Shown one piece after another: positions 9,033 to 16,956 of a stretch of DNA of 64,000 nt. Every line of letters begins with the position of its first letter. Within the stretch, counting starts at the first letter, position 1. Position numbers and translations under genes: made by a program. Where the stretch lies: contig JAEXDQ010000052.1 in the NCBI GenBank assembly GCA_023401595.1, forward strand, positions 1 through 64,000, in the 5' to 3' direction. The stretch is from Spirochaetota bacterium (GTDB lineage: Bacteria > Spirochaetota > Spirochaetia > Sphaerochaetales > Sphaerochaetaceae). The notes beneath the pieces are model-generated. The model searched no databases and had not been told where the DNA came from. It saw only the letters and a program-made list of their open reading frames with translations.

Positions 9033-9552
9033 CTAGCCGATGCGGGCGGGGGCTGTCAAGTTGCAAATACAGCAAACCTCTTCAAAGGTACCGGCACGAA
9101 GATACCAGCACAACATCGCCGGAGTCTGGTTGCCACCGGGACTGACGATTACGGAACCATTGCTTCCTGCGCTTGTATTGCTTGAATCCAGAACAATTGG
9201 AATGGAAAGAAGCCCGGACGCATAGGCCGACCACTTGTCTCGAGAGACAGTATCCCAGTAGGAAAACCGCACACCGGGAGCATAGAGCCATATCTACCCA
9301 TTTACTGTGTCCAGTCTCGCCGGAAAACTCAATAGTCCAAATCATTGTCTGCATGGCATAGTTGGAACTGAACGGAGAGTTCTTCACCCAACCGAGCGCG
9401 CCTGGCGCTACGTTCATCAACACAACGGAGGCATTCGCCCTAAACAGAGAAAACGCAAGCAACAGAAAAGTCAATATCCTGAATTTCAATAATGGGTTCT
9501 TTCTACGACCTATAACCTCAAGGGCCCCTTGCCCTCCGTTGGCGCAATACAA
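9033..9552 (-). pseudogene. Frameshifted remnant of a small secreted protein
   Basis: One minus-strand frame encodes a signal-peptide-like start (LKFRILTFLLLAFSL, then ANAS). It reads on through APGALGWVKNSPFSSNYAM to KWVD. After that its quality falls into Cys/Arg/Gln-rich sequence. A different frame takes over at the same point (WLYAPGVRFSYWDTVSRDKW to LTAPARIG, stop at 9033). That second frame has a TAG just upstream of the junction. A one-base shift near 9284-9290 would join them into a protein of about 170 aa. The 5' end has only TTG-type starts and no good Shine-Dalgarno. I do not recognise the family. A sequencing error is the alternative. Confidence 0.45.
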
Positions 9553-9709
9553 AACACAACGAACCGAAGTCCGATACTCGCGGTCTTACAGATATGAAGT
9601 ATCGACGCCCCCTCACCCTTTCCATAGCTTTTCTATCCATGGAAGATGAACCAGGGGCAAATAGCCTGCCAGAACGCCGAAACAGTTTTCCTTCCTGAGC
9701 CATATATGC

Positions 9710-9752
9710 AAAAAGAGAGCGCCACACATGCACGACGGCTTCTGCGGCGCTC
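9710..9752 (-). terminator. Terminator after dnaJ
   Basis: On the minus strand GAGCGCC pairs with GGCGCTC across a 22-nt loop, followed by TCTTTTTG, about 20 nt after the dnaJ stop. Confidence 0.7.
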
Positions 9753-9772
9753 CCATGTTCGCAATCGATTTG

Positions 9773-10903
9773 CTACTCTTCGAACGACACCGGTTCTGGC
9801 GCATTGTTTTCGCCAAGAGCCTCTGACAGTTCCTTCATCAGCTGCTTCGCCTTCGCATTGAGCCGTTTGGGAACATCTATCTGGAGCTTGATATACATGT
9901 CGCCACGCTGGTCCATGGAGCCCCGTAGCCGTGGGACGCCCCTGCCCCTCAGCCGGAGCATCTTGCCGTTCTGAACTCCGGCGGGAATCGAAACCTTCAC
10001 ACGCTGGCCGTCGATCGTAGGCACCTCTATGTCGGCGCCCAACGCGGCCTGAGTGACGGATATCGGAATCTGGCAGTACAAATCCTGTCCGTCGCGGACG
10101 AAGAACTTGTGCCTGCGGACATTCACATAGACATAGAGATCCCCTGCGGGACCACCGTTCGCACCAGCGTCGCCCATACCACCCAGAACGACACGGCTAC
10201 CATTGTCGACACCAGGGGGGATGGTCACCTTGATCTTCTGCTGCTTGCGTTTGACACCGGTTCCGTGACAGTCCTGACATGGATTGTCAATGACATATCC
10301 CGATCCACTGCAAGTGGGACAGGCGCTCGCTATAGCGAAGAACCCGCTGTTGCGGCGGACCTGCCCAGTACCGTTGCAGGTGGGACAGACCTTCTTGCCG
10401 GAACCAGCCTTGGCTCCGGAACCGCCACAGGTTTCACACGCGATCTGATGCGCGTACGCAATCTCCACCTTGGTTCCGAAAACGGCTTCCGCAAAATCGA
10501 TCTCGACGTCATAGCGGAGACTCGCGCCCGCTTCGGGCCCCGTCGGACCACGACCAGAGGACCGTCCTCCACCTCCGCCGCCGAAGAAGGATTCGAAAAT
10601 ATCACTGAAACCGCCACCGAAGATGTCTCCGAAATCACGATAGACGTTGGAATAATCGTGCGCACCGCCATTCATCCCATCGATACCGGCAAAACCGAAC
10701 TGGTCATACGTCTGCCGTTTCTTCTCGTCGCTCAGCACTTCGTATGCTTCGGTAGCCTCCTTGAACCGTTCCTCGGCGGCTTTGTCCCCGGGGTTTCGAT
10801 CAGGATGGTTCGCGACGGCCAGCTTCCTGTACGCCTTTTTGATCTCTTCTTGCGAGGCCCCTTTCGCGACCCCTAGTACTTCATAATAATCCCGTTTCGC
10901 CAC
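9773..10903 (-). CDS. dnaJ: Chaperone DnaJ (Hsp40)
   Basis: 376 aa co-chaperone that delivers unfolded clients to DnaK and stimulates its ATPase. The J domain has the HPD motif (NHPDRN, about residues 30-35). A Gly/Phe-rich linker follows (FGGGFSDIFESFFGGGGGG). The zinc domain has four CxxCxGxG repeats (CETCGGSG, CPTCNGTG, CPTCSGSG, CQDCHGTG), and the C-terminal substrate domains come last. The start is GTG 10903, preceded by GAAGGAAG; the family begins AKRDYYEVLGV. Third gene after grpE and dnaK, with a strong hairpin between dnaK and dnaJ. Confidence 0.97.
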   Translation of the reverse strand: MAKRDYYEVLGVAKGASQEEIKKAYRKLAVANHPDRNPGDKAAEERFKEATEAYEVLSDEKKRQTYDQFGFAGIDGMNGGAHDYSNVYRDFGDIFGGGFSDIFESFFGGGGGGRSSGRGPTGPEAGASLRYDVEIDFAEAVFGTKVEIAYAHQIACETCGGSGAKAGSGKKVCPTCNGTGQVRRNSGFFAIASACPTCSGSGYVIDNPCQDCHGTGVKRKQQKIKVTIPPGVDNGSRVVLGGMGDAGANGGPAGDLYVYVNVRRHKFFVRDGQDLYCQIPISVTQAALGADIEVPTIDGQRVKVSIPAGVQNGKMLRLRGRGVPRLRGSMDQRGDMYIKLQIDVPKRLNAKAKQLMKELSEALGENNAPEPVSFEE

Positions 10904-10946
10904 AATGCGACTTCCTTCGATGAGTAGGTACCCGTTGAAACACAAA

Positions 10947-10974
10947 CATCATGTCGGTCGAAACCGACATGATG
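10947..10974 (-). terminator. Hairpin between dnaK and dnaJ
   Basis: A perfect 12-bp stem (CATCATGTCGGT and complement) closed by a TTCG loop on the minus strand, followed by TTTGTGTTTC. It is probably a partial terminator that reduces dnaJ relative to dnaK. Confidence 0.75.
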
Positions 10975-11016
10975 CGTAAATACGGATCGCCCACAGAATA
11001 CTCTTTTTTGGGACTA

Positions 11017-12954
11017 CTAGTCTACGACTTCGTAGTCGGCGTCCTCTACGCCGCCGTTGCCCTTCTTGCCGTGGTTGTCGTCCGAATGGGACGAATCGGC
11101 GGAAGCGTCGGCACCAGCGTCGGGAGCCCCCTGCTGCTGGGAGGCCGCGGACTTGTAGACCTCTTCGGCAAGCTTGTAGGCGGCCTGCTGGAGAGCCTCG
11201 GTCTTGGACTTGATCTCCTCGCTGGAAGAGGACGCGTTGTTCATGACGCCCTTGAGCTCCTCCATGGCGCTTTCAATCTTGCCCTTGTCCTCGGAGGAAA
11301 TCTTGTCGCCATATTCCTTGAGGGATTTCTCGGTGGAGTACAGCAGTCCGTCCGCCTCGTTGCGCGCGTCGATCTTCTCACGCTCACGCTTGTCCTCGGC
11401 CGCGTGGGCTTCGGCGTCCTTGACCATCTTGTCGATCTCAGACTCGGAGAGTCCGGAGGAGGATTCGATGCGTATCTTCTGCTCCTTGCCGGTACCGAGA
11501 TCCTTCGCGGATACATGGACGATGCCGTTGGCGTCGATATCGAAGGTGACCTCGATCTGAGGGACGCCTCTCGGCGCCGCAGGAATACCTACCAGGTCGA
11601 ACTTGCCGAGCGTCCTGTTCTGGGACGCCATTTCACGTTCACCCTGCAGGACATGGATGCTCACAGCGGTCTGCCCGTCGGCGGCCGTAGAGAATATCTG
11701 GCTCTTGCGGGTAGGAATCGTGGTGTTGCGCTCAATAAGCTTGGTGTTCACGCCGCCGAGCGTCTCGATACCGAGAGAAAGCGGGGTGACATCCAGCAAC
11801 AGGACGTCCTTGACATCGCCGCCGAGAATGCCTCCCTGGATGGCGGCGCCCATGGCGACTACTTCATCCGGGTTCACTCCCTTGTGGGGTTCCTTCTGGA
11901 ACAGCTCCTTGACGGCGGCCTGCACGGCGGGCACACGGGTGGAGCCGCCGACCAAGATGACCTCGTCGATATCGGAAGCGGAAAGCCCCGCGTCACGCAG
12001 AGCATTCCTGCAAGGAGTCTTGGTCCGCTCGATAAGATCGGCGACCATCTGCTCGAACCGGGCGCGGGTCAAGGTCATCTGCAGGTGCTTCGGACCGGTC
12101 GCGTCGGCGGTGATGAACGGCAGGTTGATGTCGGCGGAAGTGGCGTTGGACAACTCTATCTTCGCCTTCTCTGCGGCCTCCTTCAGGCGCTGCAAGGCCA
12201 TCTTGTCCTGCGTCAGGTCGATCCCGTTGGATTTCTTGAAGTCATCTACCATCCATTCGATGATGCGCTGGTCGAAGTTGTCGCCGCCAAGGTGGGTATC
12301 TCCATTGGTGGATTTCACTTCAAACACGCCGTCGCCCAGCTCGAGGATGGAGATATCGAAGGTACCGCCGCCAAGGTCATAGACTGCGATCTTCTCCTCT
12401 TTGCTGGAATCCTTGCCGAAACCATACGCCAGAGCCGCCGCGGTGGGTTCGTTGACAATACGCTTCACTTCAAGACCGGCGATCTTGCCGGCATCCTTGG
12501 TCGCCTGCCGCTGAGCGTCGTTGAAATAGGCGGGAACGGTGATCACGGCCTCGGAAACGGATTCGCCAAGGTAATCTTCGGCGGTCTTCTTCATCTTCTG
12601 AAGGATGAGCGCGGAGATTTCCTGCGGGGAATACTCCTTTCCACGGATATCGATCTTGATTTCATCGCCAGAACCGGCGACGACCTTGTAGGGAATCATT
12701 GCGAGTTCCGACGGAACCTCGTGATATTTGCGCCCCATGAAGCGCTTGATGGAGAACACGGTGTTCTCCGCGTTCGTCACGATCTGGTTTTTCGCGGGCT
12801 GACCGACCAAACGGTCCCCCTTCGCGGTGAAACCGACGACAGACGGAGTGGTCCGCTGTCCTTCGGAATTTGCGATAACTATCGGCTCGCTACCTTCCAT
12901 AACGGCGACACAAGAGTTTGTCGTACCTAAGTCAATACCAATTATTCTTCCCAT
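11017..12954 (-). CDS. dnaK: Chaperone DnaK (Hsp70)
   Basis: 645 aa ATP-dependent chaperone. The N-terminal ATPase begins IIGIDLGTTNSCVAV and includes VYDLGGGTFDISIL and VILVGGSTRVPAV. The beta-sandwich substrate domain (DVTPLSLGIETLGG) and helical lid follow. The tail is Gln/Gly/Asp-rich and ends DADYEVVD, like the EEVD-type end of bacterial DnaK. Normal length. AGAGGAG precedes the ATG. It lies 129 nt after grpE, probably on the same transcript, although a separate promoter cannot be excluded. Confidence 0.98.
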   Translation of the reverse strand: MGRIIGIDLGTTNSCVAVMEGSEPIVIANSEGQRTTPSVVGFTAKGDRLVGQPAKNQIVTNAENTVFSIKRFMGRKYHEVPSELAMIPYKVVAGSGDEIKIDIRGKEYSPQEISALILQKMKKTAEDYLGESVSEAVITVPAYFNDAQRQATKDAGKIAGLEVKRIVNEPTAAALAYGFGKDSSKEEKIAVYDLGGGTFDISILELGDGVFEVKSTNGDTHLGGDNFDQRIIEWMVDDFKKSNGIDLTQDKMALQRLKEAAEKAKIELSNATSADINLPFITADATGPKHLQMTLTRARFEQMVADLIERTKTPCRNALRDAGLSASDIDEVILVGGSTRVPAVQAAVKELFQKEPHKGVNPDEVVAMGAAIQGGILGGDVKDVLLLDVTPLSLGIETLGGVNTKLIERNTTIPTRKSQIFSTAADGQTAVSIHVLQGEREMASQNRTLGKFDLVGIPAAPRGVPQIEVTFDIDANGIVHVSAKDLGTGKEQKIRIESSSGLSESEIDKMVKDAEAHAAEDKREREKIDARNEADGLLYSTEKSLKEYGDKISSEDKGKIESAMEELKGVMNNASSSSEEIKSKTEALQQAAYKLAEEVYKSAASQQQGAPDAGADASADSSHSDDNHGKKGNGGVEDADYEVVD

Positions 12955-13083
12955 TTTATCTTTCTCCTCTCAGAGTTAATTTCAATTCTACAACCGGAAG
13001 TCCCAGCGACAACCACCGTACATAACCCTTCCAGCATATAATGTACTTACAAAAAAACGTACTGGCTACTTTTTTTCCAGGGT

Positions 13084-13689
13084 TCAACCTTCCACAGGCT
13101 TCCCGACCCGGACCTTTGAAGGCCGAATGACACGGTCATGCAGCTTATAGCCTTTCGCGAAATCATCAAGGACTGTCTCAACCTTGCAGGAGGGGTCCTC
13201 CACCATCATGCAGGCTTCATGCTCGGCAGGATTGAACTCCTTGCCCACGGCCTCGATCTGATGCAACCCCCAGTTCCGTTCCAGCATTCCGAACAGATGC
13301 TGACGCACCATGACGATACCGTCGTGCATGGTCTGGAAATCCTTCGTGGATTCCGCCGCGGCGATCGCTCGATCGAAATCATCCAACGGCTGGAGCAGAT
13401 CGGCGATCAGCTTCGCATTGGCATACTGGACGGACTCTTCCTTGTCGCGTATCAAACGTTTGCGGAAATTCTCCACATCGGCCTGCTTGCGAAGCATCTG
13501 GTCCTTCAAGGAAGCAACCTCCGCCTCAAGCTCGCCGACTTTCGTATTGAGCGCCACGATCTCGGCCTCCTTCGGGTCAATCTCCACAGCGCTTTCCTCC
13601 ACGACGGATTCATTTGCAGAAACAGGAGTCTGGTCCTTCAGCTCCTCCTGGATATCTTTCTGCTCAGTCTCTTGTTGTTTCTTGCTCAT
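13084..13689 (-). CDS. grpE: Nucleotide exchange factor GrpE
   Basis: 201 aa. GrpE opens the DnaK nucleotide site so ADP can leave. A charged, disordered N-terminus (about residues 1-45, many Glu/Gln/Lys) precedes a long helix (VGELEAEVASLKDQMLRKQA) and the family segment DVENFRKRLIRDKEE. The beta domain ends HDRVIRPSKVRVGKP. First gene of grpE-dnaK-dnaJ; hrcA is not beside it. Confidence 0.96.
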   Translation of the reverse strand: MSKKQQETEQKDIQEELKDQTPVSANESVVEESAVEIDPKEAEIVALNTKVGELEAEVASLKDQMLRKQADVENFRKRLIRDKEESVQYANAKLIADLLQPLDDFDRAIAAAESTKDFQTMHDGIVMVRQHLFGMLERNWGLHQIEAVGKEFNPAEHEACMMVEDPSCKVETVLDDFAKGYKLHDRVIRPSKVRVGKPVEG

Positions 13690-13812
13690 GTACTACCAAT
13701 TCCTCAAACATTTGTTTTTCATGACACCATGCAATATGATGCATCTAATTCAAACACAGACAAACGACCACGGTACACCGATGGTCGTCAAACATCAATT
13801 CCATTGAGTCTA

Positions 13813-13841
13813 GAGATATGCCCACCCCTGGGCACAGTCAA
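13813..13841 (-). promoter_or_regulatory. grpE promoter with an inverted repeat filling the spacer
   Basis: On the minus strand TTGACT, 17 nt, then TATCTC (weak -10). The spacer is almost wholly TGCCCA-N4-TGGGCA, a perfect 6-bp dyad (13819-13834). A second hairpin (ACGACCACGG/CCG-A-TGGTCGT, 13764-13788) lies in the leader. The dyad is placed where a repressor would block RNA polymerase. No CIRCE sequence (TTAGCACTC-N9-GAGTGCTAA) is present. Confidence 0.5.
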
Positions 13842-14230
13842 AACATACTCATAGCCTAATACAACGTCAAGTCTTTTTCATCGTTCGGGTGAAAAAATAT
13901 TGAGACGACATGGAAAGGTTTATGAAAAAAGTAATTATCTCTATAGGAGGCAAGAGAAAACGCACGTGGAAAACATATGTTGAAGCCAGATCCATCCCAT
14001 ACGTCCGGTCCTTCGGCGGCATCAGCTGCGATATAGCTTGAAGCGATATCCGCGAACGAACGGGACGGACGGCATTTCATACTGTATGCATTCCGCAAGG
14101 AGAAAAAAACATCGTGGCGCGGCAGTCGGAGCATACCCGAAACTGTTCCCAACCCAGAAAGGACGAGGCGATTCCAATTCCCAATGCCGCCTACAATGGC
14201 TTGCAGATAAGCCAACAGAAGCGACGCAGG
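13842..14230. other. Gap between SpiroCoCo and grpE genes
   Basis: I see no supportable gene or terminator in these 389 bp. A minus-strand frame across 13856-14215 lacks a start signal and any protein-like pattern. Confidence 0.6.
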
Positions 14231-16210
14231 TTACAGATCGTCGTCAAGGCTGATTTCCTCTTCCTCACCGACAGGTACGAATTCCACATGTTTGCGGCGT
14301 ACTTCCGTTTCTTCGGCGGACTGGTCAGAATCCAGATTCAGGTCAGGTTCGTCAGGAATGGGGGCGTCGGCCCCTTCGATATCCAAATCCTCCATACCGA
14401 GCAAATCCTCGACTTGGGAGGAAAAATCATCCGACGACCCCTCAGGCTCGTCGTCTTCAGGAGCTAAAGAATCGCCGAGGTCGGCTTCGTCGTCGCCAAA
14501 GGAATCCAATTCCACATTTGCCAGCTCTTCCAGAGCGTCCGCCAAGTCGTCGTCTTCATCTTCAAGATCCGCAAACGGCGAATCCTCCAGAAGGCCCTCT
14601 TCAGCATCAGCTTCAGGCGACCCATGTTCCAGCATGCGCCCCGCTTCCTCGTCAAGGGCTGGCTCCTCGTCAAGGGCTGGCTCCTCGTCAAGGGCGGGCT
14701 CCTCGTCAAGGGCAGGCTCCTCGTCAAGGGCGGGCTCCTCGTCAAGGGCGGGCTCCTCACCGGCTTCCTGGGCCTTGGCCTGGACACGTTCTTCATCAAC
14801 GAAGGAATCAACATCAATAGAAGAAGTCTCAGCGTCGGCAGAAGTCCCGTCGGAGTCCGAGACATCAGTCTCGACGTTATCAGACACGGAAGTCTCCGGA
14901 ACGAGACTCTCCCGCAGGGCAGTCCGTGAGGCGTCCGACTGCTTTGCCAATCGGTCGCATTCAGCCCTGCGTTCTTCCAACAGACGTTCCTGTTCCAGAA
15001 GCTCCCGGGACAGGCGATCCTGTTCCTCCAGCTGCTCCTGCGTCCGTTTTTCGGCTTCGTCAATGGCGGCGGAAGCTTCTGAACGACGTAGCTCCGCCAA
15101 ACGGGCAGCCTCTTCGGCACGATCGGCCTCTTCACGGGCCTTCCTCGTTTCAGCCTCGGCGACCAGGCGTTCCTCCTCAGCCCGCTGGGCATCGCTTGCA
15201 GCGGCAGAAAGAGCCGCGCCCGCGGCCTCGATCTGGGAAGACAGCTCCTGTCGTTCAAGGTCAAGCCGCTCGACGGTCTCCTTGGCCTGCGCCTGCCGCT
15301 CCTCCAACCGTTGCAACGTCTCTTCCGACGCCTGGATGCGTTCCAAGTGTCCCTGGACGTCGGCCAATACGGTCGACAGCGAAGCGGCGCTCGAATCCAA
15401 CAAAGTCTGAGAAGCCTGGTGCGTAGCCTCGAGCCGATTCTCCAGCTCCCGCAGGAACTCCTGCACAGTATGGATCATCGTCTGGAAAGCAGCGTCGGTC
15501 CGGCGCAAACCGGTATCGAACAGCTGATCCATCTGCTCCCTGCAACGGGACATGAACGCATCGGCCTCATGGTTTGCCGCGGCGACGGCCGCTCGCTCGA
15601 TAGAGCCGAGTTCTTCCTGATGTCTCTGGATCTCCGCCAGCGCCTGTTGGTCCAAGGCCGCCAATTCGTTCTGCAACCCCTTCAATTCACCCACGGATTC
15701 CTGCCGCATCGTAGACAACGCCTGGCGATGCGCAGCCATGGAAGAATCCGCTTCACCGACCTGGGCGAGAAAGGCGTCGATCACAGTCTGCACCTGCTCG
15801 ACCTTGCGTACTTCATCCTTGACCTGCGTCGTTCGAAGCTCGGCGCGTTCAGTCATCTGCGCAAGCTGCCCCAGTATCTGATGATAATAGTCCAATACCC
15901 GCTGCAGCTCGGCGAGATCGTCGGAATGAGCCTTGATATCGGCGAGCTGGCTATCGACGAGGGCAAGAAGCTGCCTGGCGTCCCGCTCCTTCTGCGACAT
16001 ACGTTCCTCGGCTTCGGCGGACCGTTGCTGAAGCTGATCCCCGGCCTGGCTCATTTCCGCCTGGCACTGGTTGATACGGCGCTTGACCATCTCAAGACGT
16101 CGATCCTTCTTATCCTCCGTGCGCAGAATGAACATGATGGCCAACGTCACCAAAAACAAAACGACAGATATGATGATAGGAAGACCGCTTGACAACAGAT
16201 CCAAATCCAT
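14231..16210 (-). CDS. Membrane-anchored coiled-coil protein (SpiroCoCo family)
   Basis: 659 aa. One N-terminal transmembrane helix (about residues 7-27) is followed by a long cytoplasmic coiled coil (about 35-430), rich in Glu, Gln, Arg, Ala and Leu. A very acidic C-terminus contains six tandem EEPALD units. Membrane anchor, coiled coil and acidic tail fit the spirochaete-specific SpiroCoCo family as I know it, whose role I take to be unsettled and perhaps in cell shape. ATG 16210 follows GAGGAG with good spacing; a TTG six bases earlier is less likely. Last gene of ptsI-der-HAD-SpiroCoCo, starting 2 nt after the HAD stop. Confidence 0.8.
   Translation of the reverse strand: MDLDLLSSGLPIIISVVLFLVTLAIMFILRTEDKKDRRLEMVKRRINQCQAEMSQAGDQLQQRSAEAEERMSQKERDARQLLALVDSQLADIKAHSDDLAELQRVLDYYHQILGQLAQMTERAELRTTQVKDEVRKVEQVQTVIDAFLAQVGEADSSMAAHRQALSTMRQESVGELKGLQNELAALDQQALAEIQRHQEELGSIERAAVAAANHEADAFMSRCREQMDQLFDTGLRRTDAAFQTMIHTVQEFLRELENRLEATHQASQTLLDSSAASLSTVLADVQGHLERIQASEETLQRLEERQAQAKETVERLDLERQELSSQIEAAGAALSAAASDAQRAEEERLVAEAETRKAREEADRAEEAARLAELRRSEASAAIDEAEKRTQEQLEEQDRLSRELLEQERLLEERRAECDRLAKQSDASRTALRESLVPETSVSDNVETDVSDSDGTSADAETSSIDVDSFVDEERVQAKAQEAGEEPALDEEPALDEEPALDEEPALDEEPALDEEPALDEEAGRMLEHGSPEADAEEGLLEDSPFADLEDEDDDLADALEELANVELDSFGDDEADLGDSLAPEDDEPEGSSDDFSSQVEDLLGMEDLDIEGADAPIPDEPDLNLDSDQSAEETEVRRKHVEFVPVGEEEEISLDDDL
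14643..14758 (-). repeat. In-frame 18-bp minisatellite within the coiled-coil gene
   Basis: About six 18-bp units, nearly identical on the plus strand (GGCTCCTCGTCAAGGGC plus one variable base), encode the repeated hexapeptide EEPALD. The unit length is a multiple of three, so copy-number changes keep the frame. Confidence 0.95.
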
Positions 16211-16212
16211 AC

Positions 16213-16956
16213 TCAACTCCTCAAGACCCTTTCAGAAAATTCAAGCCAGGAACCGCATACCAGATCGGCCGACGGATATTTCCTCCAGGCGACGGCTCCG
16301 TGCCGTTGACCGTTCCCATACCCGGGTTTCAGCAAACAGGTATGCATCCCGACCCCATGGGCCCCTTCTATATCCTTGTCATAGCTGTCCCCGACGAACA
16401 ATACATCCTGCGAAGACAGCCCCATATGGTCCAGTATATACACAAACGACGCCGGATGAGGTTTCAGATATCCAGATTCCTCGGCGCAACACGCATATTC
16501 GACCAGATCATCGACTCCCAGCGTCTTCAATTTGTCAGCCACCGGGAAATCGGAAAGGACGCCGAGCCTCAGCCCCTGGGCCGTCGCCTCGACCAACGCC
16601 TCCCTCAGGTAGGGAAACGGCTTGATAGAAGCGAAGTACCGGGGCCATCGGTCATAGAACTGCCGTTCAAGCCGCCCTTCCACCCGTCGATACTCCTCTT
16701 CCGGCACAAGCTTGCGGTCGGTGTCAAGGATAATCGACGCCTGGCGACGACGGAAACCCTCCAGCGTAGCGGGAACCGTCGGCTCCAATGACTGAAGCCG
16801 CCGAATCTCCTTGCGCATCCGGTTGTACTGCATCGCGACGACCAGTGAGGGAAACGCCGAACGCAGCATCCTGAAATTGAGCATGCGCTTCGGATACAAT
16901 GTACCGTCGATATCAAGCAGGATGGCCTGGATACCGGCCTCGGACCGAAACCCCAT
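16213..16956 (-). CDS. HAD-superfamily hydrolase
   Basis: 247 aa Rossmann-type phosphohydrolase. Motif I is LLDIDGTLY, with the nucleophile Asp. Motif II is LGVLSDFP, the motif III Lys lies in SGYLKPHPASF, and motif IV is VGDSYDKDI. A helical cap is inserted after motif I. The family cleaves small phosphorylated metabolites; the substrate cannot be told. The stretch KPHPASFVYILDHMG resembles the phosphoglycolate phosphatase-like subgroup. It overlaps the der stop by one base (TAATG). Confidence 0.88.
   Translation of the reverse strand: MGFRSEAGIQAILLDIDGTLYPKRMLNFRMLRSAFPSLVVAMQYNRMRKEIRRLQSLEPTVPATLEGFRRRQASIILDTDRKLVPEEEYRRVEGRLERQFYDRWPRYFASIKPFPYLREALVEATAQGLRLGVLSDFPVADKLKTLGVDDLVEYACCAEESGYLKPHPASFVYILDHMGLSSQDVLFVGDSYDKDIEGAHGVGMHTCLLKPGYGNGQRHGAVAWRKYPSADLVCGSWLEFSERVLRS

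Noticed and set aside
10951..12930. 659-codon plus-strand frame antisense to dnaK
   Set aside because: Long frames opposite dnaK are a common codon-bias effect; the translation is repetitive Gly/Leu/Asp without domains.
13690..13860. Searched for a CIRCE element before grpE
   Set aside because: No TTAGCACTC-N9-GAGTGCTAA or close variant found.
13856..14215. 119-codon minus-strand frame upstream of grpE
   Set aside because: No Shine-Dalgarno and no protein-like composition.
14643..14758. Repeat array considered as CRISPR
   Set aside because: Units are contiguous 18-mers without spacers and lie in frame inside a gene.
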